Origin: Bacteroidota bacterium
GTDB lineage: Bacteria > Bacteroidota > Bacteroidia > Chitinophagales > Chitinophagaceae
Length of the DNA stretch: 64,000 nt
Reading direction: 5' to 3'
Assembly (NCBI GenBank): GCA_026391455.1
Contig: JAPLEH010000035.1
Span: forward strand, 62,001-126,000
Part shown: positions 1 through 9,354 of the stretch, piece by piece
Layout of the letters: every line of letters begins with the position of its first letter
Numbering within the stretch: the stretch's first letter is position 1
The notes under the pieces: generated by a model
Seen by the model: only the letters and a program-made list of their open reading frames with translations
Told to the model about the DNA's origin: nothing
Database searches by the model: none
Position numbers and translations under genes: made by a program

Positions 1-172
1 AATAAAATAAAACGAATGAGGATACGTTTTAATATAATTCAGTTAGCCATGAAAAGCAGGGCCATTTCCTGTCTTGAGTAATTTTAGAAGTATCACACTG
101 CCTGTTTGTATTTGTTCAAACAGGCAGTTTTTATTTACCAGGCTATTATTATTACGGGATTGTCAAGGGGAA

Positions 173-574
173 TTATTTCCTTTCCTGACAAAGTTCCACG
201 AGCAGACCATTGGTAGATTTGGGATGCAGAAAACAGATCCATTTATTATCGGCACCCGCCTTCGGTTTTTCCTGTAAAAAAACAAATCCTTCTGCCTTCA
301 GCCGCTCCATTTCTGCCTCGATATCCTCCACTTCAAAGGCGATATGATGCATCCCTTCCCCCTTTTTTTCAATAAACCGGGCAATCACCCCATCCGGGTC
401 GCTGCTTTCGAGTAATTCGATCTTGGCATCGCCCTGGCGGAAAAAAGCGGTATTTACTTTCTCTGACTCCACGGTTTCCGTTTTATAACAATTGGTATTC
501 AGCAACTTTTCAAACAGGGGCACGGAGTTTAAGAGGCTTTTTACAGCAATGCCTATATGCTCTACTTTTTGCAT
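173..574 (-). CDS. mce: methylmalonyl-CoA epimerase
   Basis: Interconverts (2R)- and (2S)-methylmalonyl-CoA in the cytoplasmic propionyl-CoA/succinyl-CoA pathway. The 133-residue product has the glyoxalase/VOC fold. Metal-ligand positions are visible as the N-terminal HIGIAV, the central HHIAFEV and the C-terminal LLVEL. The reading frame stays open upstream to 643, but the ATG at 574 starts directly at MQKVEHIGIAV, the usual family N-terminus, so it is preferred. It diverges from iscS. A free B12-binding mutase-type domain is encoded at 29383-29790, which fits the same pathway; the mutase large subunit is not in the window. Confidence 0.93.
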   Translation of the reverse strand: MQKVEHIGIAVKSLLNSVPLFEKLLNTNCYKTETVESEKVNTAFFRQGDAKIELLESSDPDGVIARFIEKKGEGMHHIAFEVEDIEAEMERLKAEGFVFLQEKPKAGADNKWICFLHPKSTNGLLVELCQERK

Positions 575-714
575 AAGAAACAGTTTTTTTGGGGCTTTCG
601 ATTTCGGTAAAATCGGTCCGTAACCCGAAATTAGCCCTTTCATTTAGAACCTTTTGGGCTAATTTCGTGTTGTTTTCTCATACAGTGCATTTCAAACAAA
701 GACCACAATTTTTT

Positions 715-1932
715 ATGCTGAATTTTCCCATATACCTGGACCATAATGCCACCACTCCCTGCGACCCGCGGGTGGTGGACGCCATGATCCCCTATTTTAC
801 CAATAGTTTCGGAAATGCGGCCAGCCGCAATCACCCGTTTGGATGGCAGGCCGAAGAAGCCGTAGACTATGCCCGTGAACAAGTAGCCAAACTGATTGGC
901 GCCGACCCCAAAGAGATCATCTTTACCTCCGGTGCCACAGAAGGCGATAACCTGGCTATCAAAGGGGTGTTTGAAATGTATGCCAGCAAAGGCAATCATA
1001 TCATTACCTGCAATATTGAACATAAAGCCGTACTCGACACCTGTAAGCACATTGAAAAAGAAGGTGGCGAAGTTACCTACCTGAAAGTGTTGCCCAATGG
1101 TTTGATTGATCTGGCCGAACTCGAAGCCGCTATTAAACCCACCACTATACTCATCGCCCTCATGTATGCCAATAATGAAATTGGTACGATTATGCCGGTG
1201 CAGGAGATAAGTGCCATCGCCAAAAAGCATGGCGTACTCTTCTTTTCTGATGCGGTACAGGCAGTGGGTAAAATACCGGTGGATGTAAACAAAGACGGCA
1301 TCGACATTATGGCCTTTACGGCCCATAAAATGTATGGCCCCAAAGGAGTGGGTGCTCTCTATGTACGCCGCAAAAACCCAAGGGTAAAAGTAACAGCGCA
1401 GATTGATGGCGGCGGACATGAAAGAGGAATGCGCAGCGGAACGCTTAACGTACCGGGTATTGTTGGTTTTGGTAAGGCCTGTGAAATATGCCGCACCGAA
1501 ATGGCTGAAGAAACAGCTCGTATCAGCAAACTGCGTGATAAATTGCAAAACGCCTTATTACAGGTAGAAGAAAGCTACCTCAATGGAGATAAAGAACATA
1601 AACTGCCCCATGTAACCAATATCTCTTTCAAGTATGTGGAAGGAGAAGGCCTCATGATGGGATTTAATAAAAATATTGCTGTATCATCCGGTTCGGCCTG
1701 TACGTCTGCTTCCCTGGAGCCTTCGTATGTATTGAAAGCACTGGGCCTGGGAGATGACCTGGCACACAGTTCACTCCGTTTCGGCCTGGGACGCTATACC
1801 ACCGAAGAACAAATCGATTATACCATTGAGCAGGTAACCAATACCGTAAATAAATTGAGGGATATGAGCCCCCTTTGGGAAATGTACAAAGAGGGAGTGG
1901 ATATGAACAGCATTGAATGGGCACACCATTAA
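715..1932 (+). CDS. iscS: cysteine desulfurase (IscS/NifS type)
   Basis: PLP enzyme that takes sulfur from L-cysteine as an enzyme persulfide for Fe-S cluster assembly. The 405-residue product begins [19 protein letters not shown]. The PLP lysine is in the [13 protein letters not shown] motif (about residues 202-214), and the mobile-loop catalytic cysteine is in [13 protein letters not shown] near residue 330. The frame is open upstream to 589, but that extension is unlike the family, so the ATG at 715 was chosen. It is followed by iscU and an A-type carrier on the same strand. No iscR is seen nearby. Confidence 0.95.
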   Translation: MLNFPIYLDHNATTPCDPRVVDAMIPYFTNSFGNAASRNHPFGWQAEEAVDYAREQVAKLIGADPKEIIFTSGATEGDNLAIKGVFEMYASKGNHIITCNIEHKAVLDTCKHIEKEGGEVTYLKVLPNGLIDLAELEAAIKPTTILIALMYANNEIGTIMPVQEISAIAKKHGVLFFSDAVQAVGKIPVDVNKDGIDIMAFTAHKMYGPKGVGALYVRRKNPRVKVTAQIDGGGHERGMRSGTLNVPGIVGFGKACEICRTEMAEETARISKLRDKLQNALLQVEESYLNGDKEHKLPHVTNISFKYVEGEGLMMGFNKNIAVSSGSACTSASLEPSYVLKALGLGDDLAHSSLRFGLGRYTTEEQIDYTIEQVTNTVNKLRDMSPLWEMYKEGVDMNSIEWAHH

Positions 1933-1944
1933 TTTCATGTAACA

Positions 1945-1979
1945 TGTGTGAAGTACGATGTACGAAGTTGCTTCACACA
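1945..1979. repeat. inverted repeat in the iscS-iscU gap
   Basis: TGTGTGAAG (1945-1953) and CTTCACACA (1971-1979) are perfect 9-base inverted arms around a 17-base loop rich in GTACGATG. The loop word is the same as that of the heptamer arrays at 35.5 and 44.6 kb. No T-run follows, so it may be a repeat fragment or an RNA-processing hairpin between iscS and iscU rather than a terminator. Confidence 0.5.
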
Positions 1980-2029
1980 CCGGGATTCTCAATGACTTCG
2001 TACATCATATATCTTAAATCTAACATAGT

Positions 2030-2449
2030 ATGGCATACTCAGAAAAAGTAATCGACCACTACCAGAACCCCAAAAACGTGGGAACACTGGATAAAGGCAA
2101 AGTGAATGTGGGTACCGGATTGGTAGGTGCTCCTGAATGCGGCGACGTAATGCGGTTGCAGATCGAAGTGGATGAAACCACTGGTGTTATCAAAGATGCC
2201 AAGTTTAAAACCTTTGGTTGCGGATCGGCTATCGCTTCTTCTTCTCTGGCCACCGAATGGCTCAAAGGAAAATCAATCGATGAAGCGATGACCATCGATA
2301 ACATGACCATTGTAGAGGAGCTGAACCTGCCTCCCGTTAAAATTCACTGTTCAGTACTGGCCGAAGATGCCATCAAAGCCGCAGTAAACGACTATCGTAA
2401 AAAGAACGGTCTCGAAGAGATCAAGTTCGATGAAAGTGTGATCCATTGA
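2030..2449 (+). CDS. iscU: Fe-S cluster scaffold protein IscU
   Basis: Scaffold on which the cysteine desulfurase assembles [2Fe-2S] clusters. The 139-residue product has the three scaffold cysteines: APECGD (about residue 38), TFGCGSA (about 64) and IHCSVLAEDAI (about 107). The IscU-type aspartate follows the first cysteine, and PPVKIHC carries the HscA-recognition-like proline pair. It lies 97 bases after iscS and 129 bases before the A-type carrier, so co-transcription is likely. Confidence 0.95.
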   Translation: MAYSEKVIDHYQNPKNVGTLDKGKVNVGTGLVGAPECGDVMRLQIEVDETTGVIKDAKFKTFGCGSAIASSSLATEWLKGKSIDEAMTIDNMTIVEELNLPPVKIHCSVLAEDAIKAAVNDYRKKNGLEEIKFDESVIH

Positions 2450-2518
2450 TTTGGTGATTTGGAAATGGATTTGAGTAGAAACGGAAATCTTGCATTAAGT
2501 ATATTCCATTTTTAAATC

Positions 2519-2574
2519 AGCACATTAGCTAATTAGCATATTAGCTAATTATCTCATTAGCAGATTAGCAAATT
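2519..2574. repeat. octamer tandem array, AGCNNATT-like, 7 units
   Basis: Seven consecutive 8-base units run in register from 2519 to 2574: AGCACATT, AGCTAATT, AGCATATT, AGCTAATT, ATCTCATT, AGCAGATT, AGCAAATT. It fills the iscU-iscA gap up to the start codon. The same octamer family recurs at 27.5-27.9 kb. Confidence 0.8.
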
Positions 2575-2578
2575 AATT

Positions 2579-2932
2579 ATGAGTGTAGCATTAGACAACG
2601 CCATTTATGTAAGCGACAAAGCAAAGACAAAAGTGCAGCAACTGCTCACTGATGCCGGGGTTGTTGATGATCCTTCCTATTTCCTCCGTGTAAGTGTAGT
2701 GGGGGGAGGTTGCTCCGGACTTAGTTATAAGTTAGACTTCGACAACGAGCAAAAACCCATGGATCAATCATTTGAAGACAACGGCGTGAAAGTGGTGACC
2801 GACCTGAAAAGCTTTTTATACCTGGTGAATACCACCCTCGATTTTTCTGACGGTCTCAATGGAAAAGGGTTTTATTTCAGCAATCCCAATGCCAGCCGAA
2901 CCTGCGGATGCGGTGAAAGCTTCGCCGTATAA
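2579..2932 (+). CDS. iscA: A-type Fe-S carrier, IscA/HesB family
   Basis: Carries Fe-S clusters from scaffold to apoproteins. The 117-residue product has the family cysteine pattern: GGGCSGLSY (about residue 43) and the C-terminal CGCGESF pair (about 111-113). It is the third gene of the iscS-iscU-iscA group. A strong hairpin follows at 2960-2987. IscA, SufA and ErpA cannot be separated by motif alone. Confidence 0.9.
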   Translation: MSVALDNAIYVSDKAKTKVQQLLTDAGVVDDPSYFLRVSVVGGGCSGLSYKLDFDNEQKPMDQSFEDNGVKVVTDLKSFLYLVNTTLDFSDGLNGKGFYFSNPNASRTCGCGESFAV

Positions 2933-2958
2933 GCAGCGTCAGCAATATATTATTTACC

Positions 2959-2990
2959 GAAGGGGGCACAAAAAGTTGCCCCCTTTTGTA
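2959..2990 (+). terminator. rho-independent terminator after iscA
   Basis: AAGGGGGCA and TTGCCCCCTTTT form a GC-rich stem of about 9 pairs around an A-rich loop and end in a short T-run, 27 bases after the iscA stop. Confidence 0.75.
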
Positions 2991-3102
2991 TGGTACAAGG
3001 GAGGAATCCCGCTTTGTTACGGATTTCAGAAAACATATACTTATTTTATGAATCTGAAACCCAAAACAGGAAATCTAAAACCAAAAATTGTATTTTGCAC
3101 CA

Positions 3103-3822
3103 ATGTGGTCCGTTTGCAAAAAAGAACTCCGTCAGTTTTTCAGCAGCCTCACCGGCTATATCGCAATCATTGTTTTTTTATTGGTGAACGGGCTCGTCCT
3201 TTTTGTTTTTAATGATAATATCTTCGACTTTGGCTATGCCACGCTCGATAAATTCTTTCAGCTCGCTCCCTGGGTGCTGCTCCTGCTGATACCCGCGATT
3301 ACCATGCGCAGCTTTTCCGAAGAATTCAAGACCGGTACATACGAAATCCTCCAGACAAGACCGCTTAGCCGCTGGCAGATCATTGGAGGGAAATACCTGG
3401 GCAGTCTGATTGTGGTCTTCATCGCACTCCTTCCCACATTGGTGTATATCATTTCCATTCAGCGCCTGTCTTCCGGCGAAGGGATCGATATGGGAGCCAC
3501 CATCGGGTCTTATGCCGGCCTTTTCTTTCTTGCTGCTGTATTCACTGCCATTTGTATCTGCTGTAGCAGTTTTACCACGAATGCAGTGGTGGCGTTTATT
3601 GCGGGGCTGATCGGATCTGCCCTCTTATACTACGGATTCAGTGCTATCAGTCAATTACCGGCATTGAAGAACGGTGCCGATTACTATGTGGAAATGGCGG
3701 GCATCGACTTTCATTACCGCAGTATCAGCAGGGGACTGATTGACACAAGGGATATCGTTTATTTTCTTTCGGCCATATTTTTGTTTTTAACCATTACCAA
3801 CCGCAATCTGCTGAAACGGTAA
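3103..3822 (+). CDS. gldF: gliding motility ABC transporter permease GldF
   Basis: Membrane permease of the Gld ABC transporter, which in Flavobacterium works with GldG and the ATPase GldA. The 239-residue product has about six hydrophobic helices, and its start MWSVCKKELRQFFSSLTGYI is typical of ABC-2 family permeases. Upstream ATG/TTG options lie in the 5' region; the ATG at 3103 was chosen because a TATTTTGC element sits just upstream. gldG follows after 31 bases. No ATPase gene (gldA) is in the window. Confidence 0.88.
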   Translation: MWSVCKKELRQFFSSLTGYIAIIVFLLVNGLVLFVFNDNIFDFGYATLDKFFQLAPWVLLLLIPAITMRSFSEEFKTGTYEILQTRPLSRWQIIGGKYLGSLIVVFIALLPTLVYIISIQRLSSGEGIDMGATIGSYAGLFFLAAVFTAICICCSSFTTNAVVAFIAGLIGSALLYYGFSAISQLPALKNGADYYVEMAGIDFHYRSISRGLIDTRDIVYFLSAIFLFLTITNRNLLKR

Positions 3823-3853
3823 AACAGCACGCTCTTCGGAGCAAACAGATAAC

Positions 3854-5584
3854 ATGCAAGTGATCAAAAAAATATTTGCTTCAAAATACTGGTGGCTGCT
3901 GCTGCTGGTGGCCCTGTTTGGTATCAATTACCTGGCTTCGGTGATACATGCCCGTTTTGATCTTACTAAAGAAAAAAGATATACCCTCAGCAAAGCTACC
4001 CGCGAGCTGGTGGCCAAACTGGACGACAACGTGGAAATCGATGTGTTTTTGAAAGGCGAATTCCCTGCCGGGTTCCGCAAACTGGCCAACAGCACCGATG
4101 AATTTTTGGGATTGATCAAAGACCTGAACAGCAAACAAATCCGTTACCGTTTTATTTCTCCCCAGGATGAAATACCGGGTACCAGCATGCCCTATGGTGA
4201 TTCGCTGGTATCGCTGGGGGCTATTCCCATAAACCTTACTGCCAGGAAAAAAGAAGGTGAGACCAGTAATATCATCTTTCCGGTGGCCCTGTTGAAGTAT
4301 AAGGACAAACAGGCCCTGGTGAATATATATCCCGGTGCCAATGGTACCATTTCTCAGGATGAGATCAACAGTGCCGAGGCATTGATGGAATACCAGTTTG
4401 CCAAAACACTGGATGGCCTCATCACTACCGAAAAGCCGCATGTGGCTTATGCAGTTGGTAATGGTGAACCCATCGACGGGCATACCTATGGCATACAGGA
4501 AGCCCTGAGCAAGGATTATAAAGTGGGCATGTTCGATCTTCAATCCATCAATACCATATCCACCGACCCGGCCGACCCCCGGCATATTGATGTATTACTG
4601 ATGGTAAAACCAACCATCAGCTTTTCCGAAGCCGAAAAAATGAAACTGGACCAGTTTGTAATGCGAGGAGGAAAACTCCTGTTATACATTGATAATCTCA
4701 TTGCCGAACAGGACAGCCTTCGTTTTACCAAAGAGACCATTGCGTACGACCGTAATCTGAATCTCACCGACCAGCTATTCCGGTATGGTACGCGTATCAA
4801 TACCGACCTGGTGATGGACCTTGATTGTGATTTTATGCCCTTTGTAGTAGGGGGTACAAAGGAGAGCCCTCAGTTCGAATTCCTCAAATGGAATTATTAT
4901 CCGCTGTTCAGCTCCAAAGGCAATCATGCCATCAATCGCAATACCGGATTGGTAGCAGGACGCTTTGTGAATTCAATGGATACCATCAACACGCCCGGTA
5001 TTAAGAAAACGATTTTGCTTTCATCCTCACCCAATTCACGGATCATTACCACTCCGGCACTGATCAGCCTCAATGAAAATAAGAATGTACCGGAGGACAG
5101 TAAGTTCAAACAAAAAGATATTCCTGTAGCCGTATTACTCGAAGGGAAATTCAACTCTTTGTTTAAAAACAGGGTGGGTAAGGCACAGGCCGATAGCCTG
5201 GCAGCCGGTGGATTTCCCTTTGTGGACCGGTGTGCCAACGACAATAAAATGATCGTGGTGGCAGATGGGGATATGGCGCTCAATGATATGTCGCCCAAAC
5301 AGGGCCCGCTGCCCATGGGGGTCAATTTTTATACAGTGGGTTCCCAATATGAATACCAGTTTGCCAATCACGATTTCTTTCTCAATTGCCTGGAATACCT
5401 GGTCAATAAACCCGGAATCATAGAAACCCGAAACAAGGACATCGTACTCCGGTTGCTGGATGCCAAAAAGATCGAATCACAAAAAAGTACCTGGCAGTTT
5501 ATCAATATCGGCCTCCCGGTACTGCTGATCATCGCATTCGGATGGGTGTACCAGCAGGTGCGCCGCCGCCGGTATGCCGCTTAA
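3854..5584 (+). CDS. gldG: gliding motility ABC transporter substrate-binding-like protein GldG
   Basis: Partner of GldF. The 576-residue product has one N-terminal membrane helix (about 12-32), a long periplasmic ABC_transp_aux/GldG domain beginning near LTKEKRYTLSKATREL, and a C-terminal helix (about 545-565) followed by a basic tail RRRRYAA. This arrangement is characteristic of GldG. It is co-directional with gldF and very probably in one transcript. Whether the organism glides cannot be told; non-gliding relatives also carry it. Confidence 0.9.
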   Translation: MQVIKKIFASKYWWLLLLVALFGINYLASVIHARFDLTKEKRYTLSKATRELVAKLDDNVEIDVFLKGEFPAGFRKLANSTDEFLGLIKDLNSKQIRYRFISPQDEIPGTSMPYGDSLVSLGAIPINLTARKKEGETSNIIFPVALLKYKDKQALVNIYPGANGTISQDEINSAEALMEYQFAKTLDGLITTEKPHVAYAVGNGEPIDGHTYGIQEALSKDYKVGMFDLQSINTISTDPADPRHIDVLLMVKPTISFSEAEKMKLDQFVMRGGKLLLYIDNLIAEQDSLRFTKETIAYDRNLNLTDQLFRYGTRINTDLVMDLDCDFMPFVVGGTKESPQFEFLKWNYYPLFSSKGNHAINRNTGLVAGRFVNSMDTINTPGIKKTILLSSSPNSRIITTPALISLNENKNVPEDSKFKQKDIPVAVLLEGKFNSLFKNRVGKAQADSLAAGGFPFVDRCANDNKMIVVADGDMALNDMSPKQGPLPMGVNFYTVGSQYEYQFANHDFFLNCLEYLVNKPGIIETRNKDIVLRLLDAKKIESQKSTWQFINIGLPVLLIIAFGWVYQQVRRRRYAA

Positions 5585-5661
5585 ATTCCATTTTTAGGGC
5601 GGCAAAATTTGCCTGCGGCTATTGTAATTTTCAAAAATAGCGGGTTTGCATAAACCCCGGC

Positions 5662-5681
5662 AAAGCCACAAAATGGCTTTT
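5662..5681 (+). terminator. possible weak terminator after gldG
   Basis: AAAGCCA and TGGCTTT flank a short A-rich loop; the T-run is only four bases. It lies 78 bases after gldG. Confidence 0.35.
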
Positions 5682-5768
5682 GGGGAAAGCTGTATGCATG
5701 TACAGGTCAGCGTTAAAATGCAGGCTAAATATTCATTCTATGTTTTCTTCCCGGCGGCCTGCAGCCCG

Positions 5769-5776
5769 TATCTTTG
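5769..5776 (+). promoter_or_regulatory. -7 promoter element of terC
   Basis: TATCTTTG is an exact match to the Bacteroidota TAnnTTTG element, 18 bases upstream of the chosen ATG at 5795. A start at 5774 would lie inside this element, which supports 5795. Confidence 0.7.
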
Positions 5777-5794
5777 TACTTTATTTCTTCAATC

Positions 5795-6760
5795 ATGACG
5801 ACCGACCAGATCACATATCTCGTATTTGGCATTGTACTCGTATTGGCGTTGATTTTTGACCTGGGCCTGCTCAGTAAAAAGAATCAGAAGGTCACAATCA
5901 GGCAGGCGCTTTACCAAACCTTTTTCTGGGTAGGGCTTGCCCTTGCTTTTTTTGTGTTTATGTGGATTGAAAAAGGCGAACGGCTGGCACTGGAATACCT
6001 CAGCGGCTACTTAATGGAATGGAGCCTGAGTATTGATAATATTTTTGTGTTCATTCTTATATTCTCTGCCTTTTCAGTAAAGGAAAAATATTACGGACGG
6101 GTGCTGCTTATCGGTATCCTCATGGCCATTGTATTTCGTATCATCTTTATCACCGTGGGTGTGGCGCTGGTGGAGAAATTTCATTGGATACTCTACATCT
6201 TTGGTGTATTCCTTGTTTATACAGGGTATAAAATGTTTACGGCCAATGACGATGAGGAATTCGATCCGCATGAAAGCAAAGTGTACCGTTTTTTAAAGAA
6301 AATCATGCCGCTGGTATCACATGATGGCAATGGTCGCTTCCGATATCTGGAAAATGGGAAACCGGTTTATACCACTTTATTCGTAGTGGTGATCATGCTG
6401 TCTGCCATTGACCTGGTATTTGCACTCGATTCCATACCGGCGGTTATGGGCATATCCAGAGATAAGCTGGTCATTTATACCTCCAATATTTTCGCCGTAT
6501 TAGGCCTTCGTTCCCTGTTTTTCCTGCTCCGCGGGGCGGTGAGTAAATTCGATTACCTGCAGCAGGGTATTGCCATTGTACTGGTATTCATCGGCGTCAA
6601 AATGCTCGCCGAACACTGGATCAATGAATGGATCGCCAAAGAAATACAGGTATTTATTTCATTAGGTATGATCATGGTATGTATTGCCGGCTCTATCTTT
6701 TACTCCATTTTTATGCAGAAGAAAGGATTGCCCAAAGACCTGAACGACGGAAGCGTATAA
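5795..6760 (+). CDS. TerC family integral membrane protein
   Basis: The 321-residue product has about eight or nine membrane helices and the TerC hallmarks: SIDNIFVFILIF (about 75-86) and AIDLVFALDSIPAVMGIS (about 205-222), whose acidic residues lie in the membrane. TerC proteins are linked to tellurite resistance and, in characterised members (Alx, MeeY/MeeF), to Mn2+ efflux and metalation of secreted proteins. A role in manganese handling is therefore inferred rather than shown. It is monocistronic by position, with its own -7 element. Confidence 0.85.
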   Translation: MTTDQITYLVFGIVLVLALIFDLGLLSKKNQKVTIRQALYQTFFWVGLALAFFVFMWIEKGERLALEYLSGYLMEWSLSIDNIFVFILIFSAFSVKEKYYGRVLLIGILMAIVFRIIFITVGVALVEKFHWILYIFGVFLVYTGYKMFTANDDEEFDPHESKVYRFLKKIMPLVSHDGNGRFRYLENGKPVYTTLFVVVIMLSAIDLVFALDSIPAVMGISRDKLVIYTSNIFAVLGLRSLFFLLRGAVSKFDYLQQGIAIVLVFIGVKMLAEHWINEWIAKEIQVFISLGMIMVCIAGSIFYSIFMQKKGLPKDLNDGSV

Positions 6761-6780
6761 GATACCCTTTGCTTTAACCG

Positions 6781-9177
6781 TTGAAATACACCATACAACA
6801 TATTGCCCGTATTATTAGCGCCACTGCCACAGTGCGGCAGGATACGATCATCGAACAACTGCTTACCGACAGCCGCAGGCTCTATGCACCCGCCACATCT
6901 TTATTCTTTGCGCTGAAAGGCCCACGGCAGGATGGCCATCAGTTCATCCGGGAACTCTATGCCAAAGGGGTGATAAATTTTGTGGTAAGCCAGCCGGTAA
7001 ATATGGATGAATACCCGGAAGCCAATTTTTTGCAGGTGACCAATACGTTGGATGCCCTCCAGCAACTGGCTGCTGCACACCGGCAGCATTTCCACATACC
7101 TGTGATTGGGATTACCGGCAGCAATGGCAAAACCATCGTTAAGGAATGGCTTTACCAGCTCTTGCATGAAGACTTTAATATTGTCCGCAGCCCCAAAAGT
7201 TACAATTCTCAGATTGGCGTACCGCTCAGCGTATGGGGGATGCAGGAAAAAAATACACTCGCGATCTTTGAAGCCGGTATCTCCCGGCCCGGGGAAATGA
7301 ATAAACTGGAGCGCATCATTCGCCCCACCATTGGGGTGCTGACCAATATCGGCGAAGCCCACAGTGAAGGGTTTGACAGTAATGAACAAAAAGCCGCCGA
7401 GAAAAAAATCCTCTTCCGGAATGCACAGATGCCGTCACCCCTGCATATAGTCCGCATAGAAAAGCGGTTATACGAGACCGTTATAACGGCAGGAAGTGTT
7501 GATGATACATCCGTACATTCAGTAACCATTCCTTTTACCGATGATGCATCAGTGGAAAACGCGATCACCTGCTGGCAGGTACTGCTTGCTCTGGGTATTT
7601 CCCGGGAAAAGATCGGGGAACGAATGCAGCAATTGCAGCCGGTGAGCATGCGGCTGGAATTGAAAAAGGGTATCAATCATTGCGCCATTATCAACGACAG
7701 TTACAGTGCCGACCTCAGCTCCCTGCAAATCGCCCTTAATTTTTTAGACCAGCAAAGCGCCGGCACACAGAAGACCGTTATCCTCTCCGATTTTTTACAG
7801 AGTGCGGTACCTGATGCCCAGTTGTATTCCCAGGTGATTGCCAGCCTGGAAAAACATGGTGTACAGCGGGTGATAGGAATCGGTGATCGGATCAGTGCCC
7901 ATTTGAAACAGCATCTGCAGGCAACCACATCCGTTTTACGCATCGAATATTATCCCGGCACACAGGCATTCATTCAGCAGTTCCGTTCTTCTGCTTTCCG
8001 GGATGAGACGATTCTCATAAAAGGTGCCCGCTTGTTTGGGTTTGAACAGATCGTTCAATTACTGGAGCAAAAAGCGCATCAGACTATACTGGAAATAAAC
8101 CTGAATGCGGTAGCACATAACCTGAAGCAATACCAGCAGCAACTGAACCCCTACACTAAAGTAATGGCCATGGTGAAAGCATTCGCATACGGAAGTGGCG
8201 GTGCAGAAGTGGCCGGCATTTTGCAATTTCATAAAGTAGACTATCTCGGTGTGGCCTATGCAGATGAAGGTGTGGAGTTGCGAAAAGCAGGTATTACCAC
8301 ACCGATCATGGTGATGAATCCCGAAGTAAGTGCCTTTGAAGCCATTACAGAAAATAACCTCGAGCCGGAGATCTATTCATTTGGTTTATTACATGCCTTT
8401 GATCAGTATTTGAAAAAAGAAGGGTTGCAGTATTATCCTGTACACGTGGAAATGGAGACCGGTATGAACCGTTTGGGGTTCACTGCCGGTGAGATACCAT
8501 CATTGGCCAATGAACTGGCATCCGGCAGTTCATTCAAAGTGCAGAGTTTTTTTTCGCATCTGGCTGCCAGTGAAGAAGTGGCACAGGATGAATTTACACA
8601 ACAACAATTTGCACAGTTTGAACGTGCTGCGGGTATCCTGGAAGAGCGACTGGGCTATCCGGTATTAAAACATATTGCGAATTCTGCGGCAGTAACCCGT
8701 CATCCCCACTTGCAATTGGATATGGTACGATTGGGAATCGGTTTGTATGGTGTGGATAGCAGCGGTGGTAATACGCTCCATTTGCAAACGGTGGCCACGT
8801 TGAGATCCACCGTGGCACAGTTGAAAAAACTGCATCCCGGCGATTCGGTGAGTTATAACCGCAAGGGAATGGTGCAGCAGGAATCAGTTATTGCCACGAT
8901 ACGAATGGGCTATGCCGATGGTTATCCCCGAAGATTGGGCAATGGGGCAGGCAAAGTGTGGATAGGGGGGAAACTGGCCCCTGTGATCGGCACCGTATGT
9001 ATGGATATGTTTATGGTGGATGTAACGGCCATACCCGGGGTAAAGGAAGGCGATGAAGTGATCATATTTGGCAGGGAACTCCCGGTACAGCAGGTGGCGG
9101 CCTGGGCCGGAACTATTCCCTATGAGATCATGACCGGTATTTCCCAACGGGTGAAACGGGTATATTATGAAGAATAA
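6781..9177 (+). CDS. bifunctional MurF-like ligase / alanine racemase fusion
   Basis: The 798-residue product fuses an N-terminal Mur ligase domain (about 1-435) with a full fold-type III alanine racemase (about 440-798). The racemase has the PLP lysine motif VMAMVKAFAYGSG (about 460-472) and the catalytic-tyrosine region GYADGYPRRLGNG. The ligase half keeps the P-loop GITGSNGKTIVKEW but departs from MurF elsewhere: EAGISRPGEM where the canonical MurF of this window (59616-60893) has EMGANHQKEI, and NDSYSADLSS in place of DAYNANPSSM. Such fusions are common in Bacteroidota. The start is TTG: an in-frame TAA lies six bases upstream and no early ATG exists. Racemase activity is likely; ligase activity is uncertain. 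Confidence 0.9.
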   Translation: MKYTIQHIARIISATATVRQDTIIEQLLTDSRRLYAPATSLFFALKGPRQDGHQFIRELYAKGVINFVVSQPVNMDEYPEANFLQVTNTLDALQQLAAAHRQHFHIPVIGITGSNGKTIVKEWLYQLLHEDFNIVRSPKSYNSQIGVPLSVWGMQEKNTLAIFEAGISRPGEMNKLERIIRPTIGVLTNIGEAHSEGFDSNEQKAAEKKILFRNAQMPSPLHIVRIEKRLYETVITAGSVDDTSVHSVTIPFTDDASVENAITCWQVLLALGISREKIGERMQQLQPVSMRLELKKGINHCAIINDSYSADLSSLQIALNFLDQQSAGTQKTVILSDFLQSAVPDAQLYSQVIASLEKHGVQRVIGIGDRISAHLKQHLQATTSVLRIEYYPGTQAFIQQFRSSAFRDETILIKGARLFGFEQIVQLLEQKAHQTILEINLNAVAHNLKQYQQQLNPYTKVMAMVKAFAYGSGGAEVAGILQFHKVDYLGVAYADEGVELRKAGITTPIMVMNPEVSAFEAITENNLEPEIYSFGLLHAFDQYLKKEGLQYYPVHVEMETGMNRLGFTAGEIPSLANELASGSSFKVQSFFSHLAASEEVAQDEFTQQQFAQFERAAGILEERLGYPVLKHIANSAAVTRHPHLQLDMVRLGIGLYGVDSSGGNTLHLQTVATLRSTVAQLKKLHPGDSVSYNRKGMVQQESVIATIRMGYADGYPRRLGNGAGKVWIGGKLAPVIGTVCMDMFMVDVTAIPGVKEGDEVIIFGRELPVQQVAAWAGTIPYEIMTGISQRVKRVYYEE

Positions 9178-9336
9178 GGATAAGGCCGGAGCTGGTGTTG
9201 CCTTTGTGAAGAGTAATATTGTTAATATCCGTTTAAAAAAGAGTCCTGTCACGGGAGTTAACATGCCCCGGGCTAATTTTATAAAAAACCAACAAAGCAG
9301 CCGGCATACCCCTAAATGGCCTTTCTGCTTTCTCCT

Positions 9337-9344
9337 TATATTTG
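9337..9344 (+). promoter_or_regulatory. -7 promoter element of lspA
   Basis: TATATTTG is an exact TAnnTTTG match, 10 bases upstream of the ATG at 9355, so the leader would be very short. Confidence 0.7.
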
Positions 9345-9354
9345 CCCATTATTT

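Noticed and set aside
640-1548. Long open frame on the minus strand opposite iscS
   Set aside because: It is the antisense shadow of iscS; His/Phe/Gly-rich composition and no family resemblance.
3881-4585. 234-codon frame on the minus strand within gldG
   Set aside because: It mirrors the gldG coding frame and has no recognisable domain or start context.
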